DNA from: RGDT01 sp964630925
GTDB taxonomy: Bacteria; Planctomycetota; Planctomycetia; Gemmatales; Gemmataceae
Direction of reading: 5' to 3'
DNA: 64,000 nt
Assembly (NCBI GenBank): GCA_964630925.1
Contig: CAZVZK010000014.1
Span: 43,233-107,232 of the forward strand
The translations under genes were made by a program, and so were the position numbers. The notes below the pieces were generated by a model, which was not told where the DNA came from, made no database searches, and worked only from the letters and a program-made list of their open reading frames with translations. Positions 1 through 8,532 of the stretch are shown here, in pieces. The stretch's first letter is position 1. Each line of letters opens with the position of its first letter.

Positions 1-1
1 G

Positions 2-616
2 AGCGGGTCGGGGAAGTCCACGCTCTTGAAACTGCTGATGGCGTTCCACTCGCCCACGGCGGGGCAGGTGCTGATCGACGGCGTCGACCTGCGGGACATC
101 GACCTGGAGTCGCTGCGGGGCGGGATCGGGCTGGTGTCGCAGGAGCCGTTCATCTTCAACGGCACGGTGTACGAGAACATCGCGCTGGGCAGGCCGGGGG
201 CGACGCTGGACGAGGTTGCCGAGGCGGCGCGGGTGGCGGGGCTGGCGGACTTCATCGCCTCGCTGCCCCAGCGCTGGGAGACGGTGCTGGGCGAGCGCGG
301 CGCGAACCTGTCGGGCGGGCAGCGGCAGCGCCTGGCCATCGCCCGTGCGATCCTGCGGCGGCCCGAGGTGCTGATCTTCGACGAGGCGACCAGCCACCTC
401 GACACCGCGACGGAGCGGGCGGTGCAGGGGAGCCTGCGTTCGGCCCTGGCGGGCAAGACGGCGGTGATCGTCGCCCACCGCCTCAGCACCGTGAAGGACG
501 CCGACATCATCGTCCTGCTGGAGAAGGGGCGCGTCGCCGAGAGCGGCTCGCACGAGGACTTGATGATGCTGGATGGCAAGTACGCGGCCCTGTGGCGGGC
601 GCAGCTCGGGGCGTAG
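2..616 (+). CDS. ABC exporter ATP-binding domain (5' truncated by window edge)
   Basis: This is the C-terminal nucleotide-binding domain of an ABC exporter. The frame opens inside the Walker A loop (GSGKST) at the first bases. It continues through a Q-loop (SQEPFIFNGTVYENI), the signature LSGGQRQRLAIARA, Walker B (VLIFDEATSHLD) and the switch histidine (IVAHRLST). The order and the exporter-type D-loop fit peptidase- or HlyB-like bacteriocin/type I secretion transporters, but the membrane part lies outside the window, so the substrate cannot be read. An HlyD-type adaptor follows 90 bp downstream on the same strand, which supports a secretion role. The stop codon TAG lies inside a nested inverted repeat. 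Confidence 0.93.
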   Translation, partial: SGSGKSTLLKLLMAFHSPTAGQVLIDGVDLRDIDLESLRGGIGLVSQEPFIFNGTVYENIALGRPGATLDEVAEAARVAGLADFIASLPQRWETVLGERGANLSGGQRQRLAIARAILRRPEVLIFDEATSHLDTATERAVQGSLRSALAGKTAVIVAHRLSTVKDADIIVLLEKGRVAESGSHEDLMMLDGKYAALWRAQLGA

Positions 617-666
617 AGGACGCATCCTGCGTGCTCCGCGGTAAGCACGCTGGGAGCGTGCTCTAC
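613..666. repeat. Nested inverted repeat, copy 1 of a dispersed family
   Basis: Outer arms begin gtagag and end ctctac. Inner arms are gcgtgct (629-635) and agcacgc (644-650). The left arm supplies the TAG stop of the ABC gene. A clearly related copy lies at 52059-52117, also on a TAG stop. It could act as an mRNA 3' hairpin, but there is no T-tract typical of an intrinsic terminator. Confidence 0.75.
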
Positions 667-706
667 GGCAGACAGCGGCCAGGGCATTCCGTGGAGGGTA
701 TCGACC

Positions 707-1975
707 GTGCGTGAGACGTTCACCGACCTGTCGGAGTGCCGCGAGCTCGCCCTGGCGTTGCGGGCGCGGCCCCCGCTCCTCGTCCACGGGGCGCTGTGGA
801 TGGCGGCGGCCCTGCTCGGCTCGGCCCTGCTGTGGGCGGGGCTGACCCAGGCCGACCTCGTGGTGCGGGCGGGCGGGCGGATGCGGCCGGTGAATCCGCC
901 GACGAAGGTCTATTACACGACGCGGGGCGACGGGTCGTCGGCGGGGCTAGGCGGGCGCGTGGTGTCGGTGGGCGTCAAGCCCGGCGACGAGGTGAAGGCC
1001 GGCGGCGTGCTGCTGCGCCGCGACACGGAGCGGCTGGACAACGAGATCGCCCGCAGGCGGCGGACGCTGCAGTCGGCGGAGGAGGAGCTGGCCAACCTGG
1101 AGGTGCAAGGGAAGCTCCAGGCGAGGCAGTCGGCCGCGGCGAAGGCCAAGGCGGCGGAGGAGGTGGCGCTGGCCGAGGCCGAGGTGGACCTCGCGAAGAA
1201 GTCGCGGGCGGCGGACGTGCGGCTGGCCGAGGCGGAGCTGGCGGGTGCGGCGGAGGAGGTGGCGCGGGCTCGGCGGCTGCTCGTGGCGCGGGCGGGGGCA
1301 GCGGAGTCGCTCGACAAGGCGCGGACGGCGCACGGGGTGGCGGAGGCGAAGCTGGAGCGGGCGCGGCTGGCTGTTGACGAGGGGAAGGTGCGTGTGGCAC
1401 GACAGGCGCTGGCGGTGCTGGAGCGCGAGGCGGAGCAGAGACGCGAGGAGCTTGCGGGGCGGCGGACGCAGAAGCGCGGCGAGGCGGAGGCGGCGCGGCT
1501 GGAGCTGGCGAACCTGGAGCTGGAGCGCAAGGAGGCGGTCCTGCGGTCGCCGGTGGACGGCGTGGTGACGGCGGGCGAGGTCCACGTCGGCGACGTGCTG
1601 GAGCCCGGGAAGTGCGTGATGGAGGTGGCGGAGCGGCGCGGCCTGTTGTTCGAGGCCCTGGTGCCGAGCGAGGAGATGGCGAATGTGCGTGTGGGGATGC
1701 CGGCGCGGGTGCGTCTGGATGCGTTCGACTACCAGCGGTACGGGACGCTGACGGGGCGTGTGTCCTACGTGGCGCCGGACTCGACGACGAAGGAGGGGCA
1801 GGCGGCGGTGGGCTACGTTGTGAGGGTGGAGGTGGACGGCGACGAGGTCGGCGTGGGCGAGCTGCGGGGCAGGGCACAGTTGGGCATGGCGGGGCTGGTG
1901 GAGGTCGTGACGGACCGGCAGAGCCTGCTGTTCATCCTGCTGCGGAAGATCCGCCAGACGATCAGCCTGGGGTGA
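707..1975 (+). CDS. HlyD-family secretion adaptor (periplasmic adaptor subunit)
   Basis: This 422-residue protein has one N-terminal membrane segment (about residues 25-48). A first lipoyl-like half (GGRVVSVGVKPGDEVKAG, about 82-100) follows, then a long Ala/Glu/Arg-rich coiled coil (about 105-265). The second lipoyl half (SPVDGVVTAGEVHVGD, about 280) leads into a beta-barrel region. This is the standard order for membrane-fusion adaptors that link an inner-membrane ABC exporter to an outer-membrane channel. The start is GTG, chosen because ggagg precedes it at a normal distance. It follows the ABC exporter gene and probably works with it. No TolC-like gene is visible here. Confidence 0.9.
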   Translation: MRETFTDLSECRELALALRARPPLLVHGALWMAAALLGSALLWAGLTQADLVVRAGGRMRPVNPPTKVYYTTRGDGSSAGLGGRVVSVGVKPGDEVKAGGVLLRRDTERLDNEIARRRRTLQSAEEELANLEVQGKLQARQSAAAKAKAAEEVALAEAEVDLAKKSRAADVRLAEAELAGAAEEVARARRLLVARAGAAESLDKARTAHGVAEAKLERARLAVDEGKVRVARQALAVLEREAEQRREELAGRRTQKRGEAEAARLELANLELERKEAVLRSPVDGVVTAGEVHVGDVLEPGKCVMEVAERRGLLFEALVPSEEMANVRVGMPARVRLDAFDYQRYGTLTGRVSYVAPDSTTKEGQAAVGYVVRVEVDGDEVGVGELRGRAQLGMAGLVEVVTDRQSLLFILLRKIRQTISLG

Positions 1976-2261
1976 CCGGGGCGGCCTCCTGCTCGGCCAG
2001 ACGACGCAACAGGTCGGCCCGCTGTTCGGCGGTGAGCAGCTCGGTGAGGCCGAGGATGCTGCGGACGAGGTCGGTCTGCTTGCCGCAGCCCTCGCGCTCC
2101 ATCATGACATCGACGACGGCGAGGAGGACGCGCTGCGGCCCGCCGTCGTCGGGCGGCAGGCGGGCGGACAACTTGGCCAGCTCCTCGCGGTCGGTGATCA
2201 GCTCGCCGACGGTGTACCAGGAGTTCTTGCCAGCCCGGCGTTTCTTGGGCTCATTGCTCAT
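1962..2261 (-). CDS. Small hypothetical protein
   Basis: This 99-residue soluble protein is rich in charged helices and ends in a segment resembling the ERAELLRRL-type helices common at the C-terminus of Gemmata small proteins. I do not recognise a domain. Its start codon overlaps the stop of the upstream minus-strand gene by 4 bases (ATGA), so the two are probably co-translated. Its 3' end overlaps the convergent HlyD gene by 14 bases. Confidence 0.6.
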   Translation of the reverse strand: MSNEPKKRRAGKNSWYTVGELITDREELAKLSARLPPDDGGPQRVLLAVVDVMMEREGCGKQTDLVRSILGLTELLTAEQRADLLRRLAEQEAAPVTPG

Positions 2262-2668
2262 GGCTCATCCTCCACGATGTCGAAGGGACGTTCGCCCTTC
2301 AGGACTTCCTGCCTGCCAGGGCCGAATAGGAACACGACCTGAACGTGGTAACGGCCCGGAAGGTCGAAGCCCGTCACCTCTCCCGCGTAAACACCCACAT
2401 AGGGGCCACCCGGCCCGCAATCGACCGAGAATCTCCTCCTGCTGATCTCCTCATCATCTCGAACGACTCGGACGAATCCCTGGAATGTACCGCCGCGTGG
2501 GTACTCCAGTTGGAGGTAGACGTGGACCGGATCGAAGCGGGGGTGGAAGGCCCGATGCCTGACCTTCTCCAAATCGATCACCCCCCATTCGGGCGGGTCC
2601 GAATCCATCGCCATGTCGCACAGGACGATCCCCAGGACGCGCGGCGTCAATGCGATGGCCCGAGACAT
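2258..2668 (-). CDS. Hypothetical protein, possibly DUF6941-like
   Basis: This is a 136-residue soluble protein. The opening (a short beta strand followed by CDMAM) and the beta-rich remainder recall the planctomycete proteins grouped as DUF6941, but that is my impression rather than a motif proof. I chose the inner ATG at 2668 because gaggaggg lies 7-8 bases upstream. A longer start at 2686 would fall in that ribosome-binding site. It forms an overlapping pair with the 99-residue gene downstream. Function unknown. Confidence 0.65.
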   Translation of the reverse strand: MSRAIALTPRVLGIVLCDMAMDSDPPEWGVIDLEKVRHRAFHPRFDPVHVYLQLEYPRGGTFQGFVRVVRDDEEISRRRFSVDCGPGGPYVGVYAGEVTGFDLPGRYHVQVVFLFGPGRQEVLKGERPFDIVEDEP

Positions 2669-2732
2669 GCGCCACCCTCCTCTCACTGTAACCCCCGGAG
2701 GGGTCAGTTTACAAGGGATTCGCGGGGTGCGT

Positions 2733-5711
2733 TCAGCGCCCGGCCGGCAGCCGCAGCACGAAGATCGTCCCGTCGCCGTTGCCCGTCAGCAGGTGCCTGC
2801 CGTCCGGCGTCACCGCGAGCGACTTGACCGCGCCGGGCAGATCCCAGCCCGTGACGCGCACCCCATCAACACCGCGCCACTCCACCTCGCCGCGCCCCGT
2901 GGCCACCGCCAGATGCCGCCCGTCAACAGACCACGCCAGATCCGCGATGAATCCCCGTAGCGGCTTGCCCACGGGCCGGCCATCGACGAAGACCTGCCCG
3001 CGCATGTCGCCCGACGCCAGCCGCCCCGAGTGGGACGCCAGGGCGTTGACGGCGTTGTGATGCCCCTCGTAGACCCCGGCCGGCTTCAGCCCCGAGTCGA
3101 ATAGCCGTACCGCCGCGTCACCGCCATACCCCCCGTCGCCCACGGCGATCCGCCCGCCGTCGGCCACCGCCGACCAGCACTCCTTGCCGCTCTCGGGCAG
3201 CGCCTCGACACGCTCGCCCCGCCGCACGTCCCACACCTCGGCCTGCCGGGCACCCCCGGCGACGAGCAGCCTGCCGTCGCCGAGAGGGCACAGCGAATAG
3301 GCCGTGCCGGGGAAGCGAAGGGCGCCACGCCTCTCACCCGTACCAAGGTCGAGCAGGCACACCGTCTCGCGGTCCCCCATCCCGCCGACGGCCAGCAGGC
3401 CCTCGCTCATCGCCAGGCAGTAGCCGGGCGCCTCCAGGCCCGAGGAGAAGGAACGCCGGCGGCCCGTGTCCAGCGCCCAAACGCGGACGTGGTGATCGCT
3501 GGCGACGGACGCCAGCTCCCCGCTCGGCAGCCAGAGCAGCGCCTCCACGGGCCCGGTGTGCCCGGCCTCCTCGCGTATCCGCTTGCGGGTGGTCGGTGAC
3601 CACGCGGAGACGAGGCCGTCCTCGGCGGCCACCAGCAGCGTCGGCTCAGGGCCGGGCATCCAGGCCAAGGCGTTGGGCCGTCGGCGGCGGAACGACACCT
3701 CGCCGGCCGGCTTGCCCGACGCGGCATCGTACACGAGGCAACGGTCGTCCCACCCGGCGGACGCCAGCCACTTGCCGTCGGGGCTGACGGCGACGCCGAC
3801 GGCGAAGCCGCCCTCGTGCCGGCCACAGACGGTCACGAGCTTGCCGGACCTCGTGTCCCACAGGCAGACGCTGCCATCTCGGTGGGCGCTCGTCAGGCGG
3901 CCATCCGTGGCGAAGGCCAGGGAGAGGACGCCCTTGCGGCCCGTCCAGATGGTGCGTGGCGTGCCCCCCTCCGGCAGGCCGAGCAGGTGGATGGCCCCGT
4001 CGCTGTCGCCGGCGGCGAGGGCACCGTCCTCGCGCCACGCCAGCGACAGCACCTGCACGCCGCCGCACGGATGCTCTTCCAACTTGTCCCCCTCGGCGAT
4101 GCCGCCCCAGCGCACCACGCCGCCCTTACACCCGCTGGCCAGGACGCGCGAGCCGGGGCGGAACGCCGCCGCGATCACGTCGGCGGTGTGGCGTTTCTGG
4201 CGTGTCGGCTTCCAGCCCGGCGCCTCCCATATCCACACCTCGCCGCCGTTGCCACCGGCGGCGGCCACCTCCCCCTTGTCATCGATGGCGACCGCATCGC
4301 CGGCGTGCGCCGCCAGAGGGAGGGCGGCGACGGGCCGGCCCGTCGCGCCGTCCCAGATGCGGACGTACTCGTCCTTGCCGCGGCTGGCGACGCGCCTGCC
4401 GGCCTTATCGACCGAGAGAGACGACGCCGGCCCCCAGTGCCGCCACCGCGCATCGCCCAGCACCGCCACCAGCTCCGGCGGGTGCCACGGCTGGCGCTCC
4501 TCCGCGGCCATCGGCAGAATGGGTGTGGCCTTCGGATCGCCTGGCGCCGTGCGAGGCGGCACGAGCCACCACGCCACCAGGGCCACCACGGGGAGGGCGA
4601 TCAGGGCGGCCCCGCGCCACCACGGCCGCGTGGGCGTCTTCCGGGGCCTGTCGCTGACGGTCGGCGAATCGGGGCCGGTGGGGTCGAGGGGGGCGGGGGG
4701 CGGGGCGAGCGGCTCGCCCAGGGCGAAGGGATCCAGGGCGGAGGCGAATTCCCCCGGCGTGGCGTGGCGGTCCTGCGGGCGTTTCGCCAGCGCCTTCGCC
4801 AGGACGGCCCACAAACCAGGGGGCAGGCCGGCGGGAGGGTGGGGCGCCTCATCCCTGTGGCGCAGCAGCTTGGCCGTGAACGTCCCCCCGGGGAAGGGTG
4901 GCTCGCCGGCCAGGAGGTAATAGAGCGTGCAACCCAGCGCGTACACGTCGGCGCGGATGTCGCACGTCCGCGGGTCGTCGGCCTGCTCCGGCGCCATGAA
5001 GTCCGGCGTCCCCAGGATCACGCCCTCCGCGGTGGTGCCGTCGCTGTTGGTCGGCGTCAGGTCGGCACGCCAGCCCGCGAGGCCGAGATCGGCGACCTTC
5101 ACCGTCCCGTCGGAGGAGAGGAGGAGGTTGGAGGGCTTGATATCCCGGTGGATCAGCCCCCGCTCGTGGGCGTGCTGCATCCCCTCCGCCGCCTGCATCA
5201 CGTACTCGCACGCCTGCCGCGCCGGCAGCGGCCCCACCCTCTCCACGAGGCGCTGCAGGTCCTGCCCCGGCACCAGCTCGAAGGCGAGGTAGAAGCGTCC
5301 GCCGGCCTCGCCGGCGTCGTGGATGGCCACGATGTTCGGGTGGTGCAACGTCGCCGTCGCCTGCGCCTCGCGCCTGATACGCGCCACCGCCTTCTCATCA
5401 CGAGCGGCACGCTCGGCCATCAGCTTGACGGCCTGCAAGCGTCCCAGGTCGCGGTGCCGTGCCCGGTAGACGACGCCCATACCGCCCTCGCCCAGGCGGT
5501 CCAGCAGCGTGAACGGACCCAGGATCAGCTCCTGCCCGCGGCCCGCCAGGAGCCAGTCGGCCTGCATCGAGGTCAGGGCGCCCCGGCGGGCCAGCTCGCG
5601 CAGGGCGTCCTGCGGCGTGAGGTGTCGCGGCAGGGCGCGCAAGACGCGGCGGCCCTCGGGGGCGAGGATCGGGAGGGTGTCCAGCAGCGTCAGCACGGCG
5701 TCGGCGCTCAT
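2733..5711 (-). CDS. Membrane Ser/Thr protein kinase with WD40 sensor domain
   Basis: This is a Hanks-type kinase of about 992 residues. The glycine loop GEGGMGVVY is at 74-82, the ATP lysine at about 96 and the catalytic HRDIKPSN at 188-195. The metal-binding motif is DLG (208-210) instead of DFG, and an APE-like MAPEQ follows. A single membrane helix lies at about 367-384. The remaining 600 residues form WD40-type repeats (GKDEYVRIWD, DGSVCLWDT and similar), presumably outside the cytoplasm. Kinase-TM-WD40 is a common planctomycete architecture. The ATG at 5720 is an equally possible start. It is divergently transcribed from the esterase gene at 5797, across less than 90 bp. Substrate and signal are unknown. 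Confidence 0.9.
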   Translation of the reverse strand: MSADAVLTLLDTLPILAPEGRRVLRALPRHLTPQDALRELARRGALTSMQADWLLAGRGQELILGPFTLLDRLGEGGMGVVYRARHRDLGRLQAVKLMAERAARDEKAVARIRREAQATATLHHPNIVAIHDAGEAGGRFYLAFELVPGQDLQRLVERVGPLPARQACEYVMQAAEGMQHAHERGLIHRDIKPSNLLLSSDGTVKVADLGLAGWRADLTPTNSDGTTAEGVILGTPDFMAPEQADDPRTCDIRADVYALGCTLYYLLAGEPPFPGGTFTAKLLRHRDEAPHPPAGLPPGLWAVLAKALAKRPQDRHATPGEFASALDPFALGEPLAPPPAPLDPTGPDSPTVSDRPRKTPTRPWWRGAALIALPVVALVAWWLVPPRTAPGDPKATPILPMAAEERQPWHPPELVAVLGDARWRHWGPASSLSVDKAGRRVASRGKDEYVRIWDGATGRPVAALPLAAHAGDAVAIDDKGEVAAAGGNGGEVWIWEAPGWKPTRQKRHTADVIAAAFRPGSRVLASGCKGGVVRWGGIAEGDKLEEHPCGGVQVLSLAWREDGALAAGDSDGAIHLLGLPEGGTPRTIWTGRKGVLSLAFATDGRLTSAHRDGSVCLWDTRSGKLVTVCGRHEGGFAVGVAVSPDGKWLASAGWDDRCLVYDAASGKPAGEVSFRRRRPNALAWMPGPEPTLLVAAEDGLVSAWSPTTRKRIREEAGHTGPVEALLWLPSGELASVASDHHVRVWALDTGRRRSFSSGLEAPGYCLAMSEGLLAVGGMGDRETVCLLDLGTGERRGALRFPGTAYSLCPLGDGRLLVAGGARQAEVWDVRRGERVEALPESGKECWSAVADGGRIAVGDGGYGGDAAVRLFDSGLKPAGVYEGHHNAVNALASHSGRLASGDMRGQVFVDGRPVGKPLRGFIADLAWSVDGRHLAVATGRGEVEWRGVDGVRVTGWDLPGAVKSLAVTPDGRHLLTGNGDGTIFVLRLPAGR

Positions 5712-5796
5712 GCCGGTCATGATACCAGGGCGGCCACTTGCTGCGTCGTCACCCGAGGGGTACAACGGCCCCGCCCCCCGTCACGGAGCATCGATC

Positions 5797-6687
5797 ATGA
5801 AGCGTGTCCTCTCGCTGGCGGCCCTGCTGTGCGTGGGCCTGGCCCTCCGCGCCGAAGACGAGCCGAAGAAGCTCATCGGCGTCGCCTACGGCAAGCACGA
5901 ACGCCAGGTGTTCGACTTCTACCAGGCCAAGTCCGACAAGCCGACGCCCGTCGTCTTCAACATCCACGGGGGAGGGTGGCGCGGCGGGGACAAGAAGATC
6001 AACCCGAAGGGGTTCCTCGACAAGGGCATCTCGGTGGTGTCGATCAACTACCGCTACATCAAGAACGCCGAGGAGGACAAGGTCGAGCCGCCGGTGAAGG
6101 GGCCGCTGGGCGACGCGGCGCGGGCGCTGCAATTCGTGCGTTCCAAGGCGAAGGAGTGGAACATCGACAAGAAGCGGATCGGCGCGACGGGCGGGTCGGC
6201 GGGCGGCTGCTCGTCGCTGTGGCTGGCGTTCCACGACGACATGGCCGACCCCAGGAGCGACGACCCCGTCGCCCGCGAATCGACGCGGCTGTACTGCGCG
6301 GCGGTGAACGGGGCGCAGACCTCGCTGGACCCGAAGGAGCTGCGCGAGTGGATGCCGAACTACAGCTACGGCGCGCACGCGTTCGGGATGAAGAGCCTCG
6401 ATGCGGTGCTGAAGGACCGCGAGAAGGTGATGAAGTGGATCAAGGAGTATTCGCCCATCGAGCACGTCACCAGGGACGATCCGCCCGTCGGGCTGTTCTA
6501 CAACGGCGACAAGGACGCGAAGAAGGGCGACTCGAAGCCGGACCCGACGCACTCGCCGCTGCTGGGGATGCTGCTGGAGGGCAAGCTGAAGGAGGCCGGC
6601 GTGGAGTACGTCCTCGTGTACCCGGGCCGCCCGCACGAGAAGTACAAGAACAGCGCCGCGTACCTGATCGAGAAGCTGTCGAAGTGA
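5797..6687 (+). CDS. Secreted alpha/beta hydrolase (carboxylesterase-like)
   Basis: This 296-residue protein has a clear signal peptide (MKRVLSLAALLCVGLALRAE). The mature part carries the oxyanion motif HGGGW and the nucleophile elbow GGSAGG, typical of the BD-FAE/esterase-lipase group. The acid/His end of the triad probably lies near the final PGRPHEKY segment. It likely hydrolyses an ester, perhaps on an acetylated polysaccharide, outside the cytoplasm. The start is the ATG directly before the signal peptide; longer readings upstream run through the divergent kinase promoter. Substrate unassigned. Confidence 0.88.
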   Translation: MKRVLSLAALLCVGLALRAEDEPKKLIGVAYGKHERQVFDFYQAKSDKPTPVVFNIHGGGWRGGDKKINPKGFLDKGISVVSINYRYIKNAEEDKVEPPVKGPLGDAARALQFVRSKAKEWNIDKKRIGATGGSAGGCSSLWLAFHDDMADPRSDDPVARESTRLYCAAVNGAQTSLDPKELREWMPNYSYGAHAFGMKSLDAVLKDREKVMKWIKEYSPIEHVTRDDPPVGLFYNGDKDAKKGDSKPDPTHSPLLGMLLEGKLKEAGVEYVLVYPGRPHEKYKNSAAYLIEKLSK

Positions 6688-6740
6688 TCCCGCCTCGCGT
6701 GGTACAATTCCCCTGGTGCCCGAGGCAGGGGATCGAGGTG

Positions 6741-7529
6741 ATGGCCGGGCTATGGGAGCTGGTCCTGGGGAAGCCGGAGATCGATCCGGGACGGCTGGCG
6801 GAGGCGCTGGAGCGGGAGGCACGCCCCGGACTGGATTACCGCACGCGCCGGCTCATCCGCGACAGCGCGGACGCCCTGGAGCGGCGCTGGGGGCCGGCAC
6901 GCTGGTCGGAGTGGCTCGGCCGCTCCGGCCTGCGTGGCCTGATCGAGGCGATCCGCCACGAGCCGATGGATGATTTTGGCTTCCCGTATCTTGAGGGCGC
7001 CCTCATGGAGCGAACCGACCCCGAGACGGTGCGGCAGTTCCTGCGCGAGCTGTCCCAGCACGCACGCAAGCCCGCCGTGCTGCACATCGGCGGCGCCGTC
7101 GCCCTCATCATGCCGGGCCTGCTGGTCCGACGAACCGAGGATATCGACGTCGTCGATGAGGTCCCTGCCGAGCTGCGGGAGCAGCACGCTCTCCTCGAAA
7201 CTCTGGCCAAGCGATACACCCTACGCCTGACGCACTTCCAATCGCACTACCTCCCCTCAGGCTGGGCGGGACGGCGTCATTGGCTCGGCACGTTCGGCCC
7301 TCTCACTGTCTACCTGGTGGACGAGTACGACATCTTCCTGGGCAAGCTGTTCAGCCGGCGCGATAAGGACCGCGACGACCTGCGTCTCCTGCTGCCAGGC
7401 ATGGACCGCGCCCGCATCGAGCGGCAGTTGGCCGAGACGTGCGGGAGCCTGCTGGCCGACGCCGGCCTGCGCGAGGCGGCGGCGGCCAACTGGTACGTCC
7501 TGACGGGTGACCCGTTGCCGGCGGCGTGA
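6741..7529 (+). CDS. Nucleotidyltransferase-like protein (DUF6036 type)
   Basis: This is a 262-residue cytoplasmic protein. The central stretch has a GG pair (117-118) and, about 15 residues later, TEDIDVVDE (132-140), the layout of minimal nucleotidyltransferases of the DUF6036/AbiEii-related group. A conserved-looking IFLGKLFSRRDKDRDDLR segment follows. The ATG at 6741 is preceded by gaggtg. Related proteins often have no partner, and none is obvious here. It may modify RNA or protein with a nucleotide, but that is inference from the fold only. Confidence 0.7.
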   Translation: MAGLWELVLGKPEIDPGRLAEALEREARPGLDYRTRRLIRDSADALERRWGPARWSEWLGRSGLRGLIEAIRHEPMDDFGFPYLEGALMERTDPETVRQFLRELSQHARKPAVLHIGGAVALIMPGLLVRRTEDIDVVDEVPAELREQHALLETLAKRYTLRLTHFQSHYLPSGWAGRRHWLGTFGPLTVYLVDEYDIFLGKLFSRRDKDRDDLRLLLPGMDRARIERQLAETCGSLLADAGLREAAAANWYVLTGDPLPAA

Positions 7530-7553
7530 GGTGGGCGGCGTATCGTCGCGTCT

Positions 7554-7656
7554 TGTAGGTCGCGGTTGAGCGAGGCGCCAGCCGAGCGAAGCCCGACGGA
7601 GGGATGACACGCGACGTCGGGCTTCGGCCCTTGCGGGCCTCAACCACGACCTACAG
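7554..7656. repeat. Nested inverted repeat between genes
   Basis: The outer arms (tgtaggtcg[c/t]ggttgag, starting at 7555, and its complement ending at 7655) match except for one base. The inner arms cgaagcccgacg (7587-7598) and cgtcgggcttcg (7615-7626) match perfectly. The element fills the space between a plus-strand and a minus-strand gene that converge here, so it could be a bidirectional 3' structure or an immobile miniature element. Confidence 0.75.
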
Positions 7657-7666
7657 GACGCAGCCG

Positions 7667-8425
7667 TTATTCCTTCCCCAGGATCAGATCGACCACCCAG
7701 CACCCCGGGACGTGTTCGCCCGGCTCGCGGCAGTGGCTCAGGATGTCGAAGTCGGCGCAGCCCGCCGCCTTGAGCGCCTTGGCGAGGTGTGGGTGAAGAT
7801 CGTAGCCCCGATACTTGGTGATCGCGTCGGCGAACTTCATGACGAGGGGCGTGCGCCAGGCCGGGTCAAAGACGACGGGCCGGAACGGGTTGCCCAGGAT
7901 CTCCCGTAACAGGCCGCACTGAGCGACCCATTCCTCCGTCCGCACGCGCTCAGGGAGGGCCCTCGAACGGGTGTAGGCGGCCCACGCCTCGCGGGCCGCC
8001 CGGATCTCTTCGCCGAGCGGCGCCCGGAGGGCGGCGTGGGTGTCATTCCTGGCTGGCAGGGCGGCGGCGCGGTGCCGACGCCAGCGGAGCCAACCGGCCA
8101 GCCACTGGATGCTCTCGACGATCTCCGAGGAGAGGGCGAGCAGGACATTCGCCCTGGGGGGCAGTTCGAGGAGGATGCTGCCGGCGAGCTTCAGGCCTTC
8201 CGGTTGTTCGTCGATCAGCGCCGCCATCCAAGTCCCCGCGTCGCTGCCCCCACCTTCCCGCTCAAGTCTCTCGACGGCGGCCCTGGCGTCCCCGTCGATC
8301 AGATCCCAGGCGTGGCGGCAACACGCGGCGGCGAAGAGCCGCAGCTTGCGTGCGCTGACCCTGCCGCGCACGGATGCGAGCATGGCGTCCGGGTCGGCAC
8401 AGGCCAGCCATTCGCTCTCGTCCAC
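7667..8425 (-). CDS. Gemmata paralogue-family protein (WLAC...CWVVDLILGK type)
   Basis: This 252-residue soluble protein belongs to a large lineage-restricted family that I recognise by its ends: an N-terminal WLACADPDAMLASVRG with RKLRLFAAACCR, and a C-terminal CWVVDLILGK. Between them lie helical segments and an ILGNPFRPVVFDPAW block. The GTG at 8425 was chosen because the family starts just before the first tryptophan; an ATG at 8473 would add 16 unlike residues. The biochemical role of the family is not known. Confidence 0.78.
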   Translation of the reverse strand: MDESEWLACADPDAMLASVRGRVSARKLRLFAAACCRHAWDLIDGDARAAVERLEREGGGSDAGTWMAALIDEQPEGLKLAGSILLELPPRANVLLALSSEIVESIQWLAGWLRWRRHRAAALPARNDTHAALRAPLGEEIRAAREAWAAYTRSRALPERVRTEEWVAQCGLLREILGNPFRPVVFDPAWRTPLVMKFADAITKYRGYDLHPHLAKALKAAGCADFDILSHCREPGEHVPGCWVVDLILGKE

Positions 8426-8532
8426 GGGCCACCATCGGCGTCGAGGGGAAGGGATTGGCCCCGCCGGGGGCATCGCCCGCCGCCCCGGTCATCGTACCAC
8501 GGCGGCGGGCGACGGCGGAATCCCCACGGCGG

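Noticed and set aside
3816..6740. Long open plus-strand frame opposite the WD40 kinase
   Set aside because: It is a shadow of the GC-rich kinase gene. Its translation is His/Arg/Gly-rich low complexity. Only the last part, from 6741, is a real gene.
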